From positions 1 through 57,373 of the IMG/VR virus record IMGVR_UViG_3300031759_000022: DNA of 57,373 nucleotides; one strand, 5' to 3'. This document shows positions 56,032-57,373 of the stretch, in pieces. Numbering within the stretch: the stretch's first letter is position 1; each line of letters opens with the position of its first letter. The DNA comes from a virus. Under the pieces are notes generated by a model. It saw only the letters and a list, made by a program, of their open reading frames with translations. It was not told where the DNA came from and ran no database searches. A program made the position numbers and the translations under genes.

Positions 56032-57201
56032 TTAATTCTCCTCAATATGAATTGTTGCACCAATAGGTGCGGTTGTTTGCTTGTTGTCTTGTATTACCCA
56101 CAATACGGGGCAATTCCAACTCCCTCCCCAATCATTGCCTACATACCCATCGGTTAAAACAATGGCACATACTGGCTCTATCTTGTGCTTGTCCATGTAT
56201 TTTGTAATACAGGATGGGCTTGTACCTCCGCCACCCTTCGGCTTGGTAGATGATCGCATTTTATCGGCTTCGTTTAAACCATATACTTCATGCCCCGCTA
56301 CTGCGCTATCCCAATACAATAAATCTACCTGTTCGGGATTTACATTTTCCATAATGCTACTAACTTCTGACAAAAATCGGTTTAATATTGCGCCTTGAAT
56401 ACTGCCTGATGCATCAATAGCCAAAACAACACGACCCATCGTTTCACTAAATTGTGATGGCATATAAATGTCATGTTGTAACCACCTTCTGTTGGGTCTA
56501 GCCCATGTTGAATCATCTTTGCCTTTACATACTGCTGAAACAAATTCTCGTAGTGCCTCTTTCCAATTTACTTTGGCACTCATCAACTCATCAAATGATC
56601 TGTTTAAACTGCCCCCTACCTTACCCGCTAAGATTGCGCCTTGACGAATGGCCTGGTCTATTTCCTTACCAAGTTCTTCCTTCTCCTCGTCACTCATCTC
56701 CTCTGCGCCTTCCCAATCATGCTCATCAAACCCATCCCCTCCCCCTCCCCCGCCACCTTCCCCGCCTTCATCGGGTAATAGGTTGAATACATCGGCAGAG
56801 TTTAACCCCTTGTATTTAATATCATACAAACCCCCCTTTGGTAGTGTGATAAAGCCGTTTGAAAATTCGCCTTCATCCACTACTTCTATGTTAATAACAT
56901 AGTCACAAGCCTTATTAGCCTTGTCGTGGTTGATTTTGGATAGATGCTTCCATGTTAATAAATGGCGGTACATTTTATGCTTTGCTTCGTGAATAATTAC
57001 ACCACGCAAATCGGTATCGTTTAAACTCTCCACAAATTTGCGCCCGTAATATACATCCCGACCATTAGTACAAGCCGTTGGCAAATCCTCTTTGACTTTA
57101 CATTCTCCGACCATCAATACCCCCGAATATGCAACAAACTGCGGGGACTTCATAAGATCAATATGCGCTCTTTCAATTCGTTGCTCTGCGGTTAGTGCCA
57201 T
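56032..57201 (-). CDS. VWA-like protein with metallopeptidase domain (DUF2201)
   Basis: A 389-residue protein. Residues 60-115 are a peptidase-like domain with HEAKHKMYRH (His71, Glu72, His75; possible third ligand in the following helix). Residues 150-165 are a Gly-rich acidic linker. The C-terminal 140 residues are a von Willebrand A domain with the MIDAS motif DASGS (VVLAIDASGSI) and VLTDGYVG. Bacterial relatives work with MoxR-type AAA ATPases; none is visible in the window, but the operon extends past the edge. Confidence 0.75.
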   Translation of the reverse strand: MALTAEQRIERAHIDLMKSPQFVAYSGVLMVGECKVKEDLPTACTNGRDVYYGRKFVESLNDTDLRGVIIHEAKHKMYRHLLTWKHLSKINHDKANKACDYVINIEVVDEGEFSNGFITLPKGGLYDIKYKGLNSADVFNLLPDEGGEGGGGGGGDGFDEHDWEGAEEMSDEEKEELGKEIDQAIRQGAILAGKVGGSLNRSFDELMSAKVNWKEALREFVSAVCKGKDDSTWARPNRRWLQHDIYMPSQFSETMGRVVLAIDASGSIQGAILNRFLSEVSSIMENVNPEQVDLLYWDSAVAGHEVYGLNEADKMRSSTKPKGGGGTSPSCITKYMDKHKIEPVCAIVLTDGYVGNDWGGSWNCPVLWVIQDNKQTTAPIGATIHIEEN

Positions 57202-57373
57202 TACAATGCCCTCACTTGTATTTTGTCGTTTTCCTTGACCACTTCCGCCTTACCTTCGGCTAGTAGTTCAAGGGCTAGGTGAAACATAAATAACTTTTGC
57301 ATGGATGTTGATAGCAAGTGTTTAAACACTACTGCCAATACCGTTGCAACTATCGCCCATACTAATAAAAAAA
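57201..57373 (-). CDS. Membrane protein fragment at the window edge
   Basis: The frame is open to the right edge and ends with TAATG overlap at 57201. The visible 56 residues hold a membrane segment (VWAIVATVLAVVFKHLL) and a charged tail (LALELLAEGKAEVVKENDKI). ATG at 57302 would give a 33-residue protein. A GTTTAAAC copy lies inside. Confidence 0.4.
   Translation of the reverse strand, partial: FLLVWAIVATVLAVVFKHLLSTSMQKLFMFHLALELLAEGKAEVVKENDKIQVRAL

Larger units (their letters stand above)
49405..57327. repeat. Dispersed palindromic octamer GTTTAAAC, 14 copies
   Basis: Copies start at 49405, 50752, 52535, 53387, 53829, 54038, 54333, 55304, 55572, 55749, 56272, 56602, 57019 and 57320. In the rest of the window I found it only at 31608, 39382 and 45909. 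Most copies are inside genes in different frames, so codon use does not explain them. Two lie between ribosome-binding site and start codon. Confidence 0.85.

Noticed and set aside
1-57373. tRNA genes, integrase, repressor/Cro pair or attachment site
   Set aside because: None was recognised on reading both strands; a temperate module could lie outside the window.

Overview
The window is almost all of a tailed double-stranded DNA phage genome (Caudoviricetes). It starts inside the terminase large subunit gene and ends inside a minus-strand gene, so it is probably a slice of a circularly permuted or slightly longer molecule. The tail machine looks podovirus-like: a portal with a Gln-rich C-terminal extension, P22 gp4-like and SU10-like neck proteins, a P22 gp10-like hub and large Ala/Gly-rich ejection-type proteins, with no tape-measure/sheath/tube set. 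The host is Gram-negative: the lysis cassette encodes an inner-membrane spanin, an outer-membrane lipoprotein spanin and a signal-anchor lysozyme. No integrase, tRNA or rRNA gene was recognised. The style resembles aquatic bacterioplankton phages, but the host genus cannot be named from sequence alone.

Layout. (1) 1-34973, plus strand: late genes. Terminase end, portal, co-chaperonin, scaffold and capsid (1-7.4 kb); virion decoration, a Gly-X-Ser repeat fibre and a Gly-rich adhesin (8-13.4 kb); an oxygenase/glycosyltransferase/methyltransferase cassette (13.5-17 kb); an S74 fibre (17-18.4 kb); lysis (18.7-20.2 kb); neck, hub and ejection proteins (20.9-35 kb). (2) 34974-49.3 kb, minus strand: family A DNA polymerase, B12-dependent ribonucleotide reductase, ssDNA-binding protein, Cas4-like nuclease, terminase small subunit, SNF2 helicase, VRR-NUC nuclease, and a dense chain of tiny ATGA-coupled genes including several micro-genes for membrane and secreted peptides. 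(3) 49.3-57.4 kb, minus strand: a PrimPol-SF3 helicase, a probable replication origin (A22 tract, inverted repeats, four tandem DnaA boxes), a sigma factor without region 4, a family of small paralogues, and a VWA/metallopeptidase operon.

The most striking signal is a bipartite element, GGGCG-N15-TTGCATTAGT, found seven times with identical spacing plus one variant, almost always directly before late operons (portal, scaffold/capsid, fibres, ejection proteins, terminase small subunit). The phage encodes a sigma-70-like protein that ends right after region 3, with substituted -10-recognition residues, and a separate 101-residue protein resembling sigma region 4. Together these suggest a phage-specific, possibly split, sigma system reading its own promoters; this is inference. 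The sigma gene sits under a host-type extended -10 promoter overlapped by a perfect 11-bp inverted repeat. A second unexplained signal is the palindrome GTTTAAAC, found 12 times in the last 5 kb but only three times in the first 49 kb.
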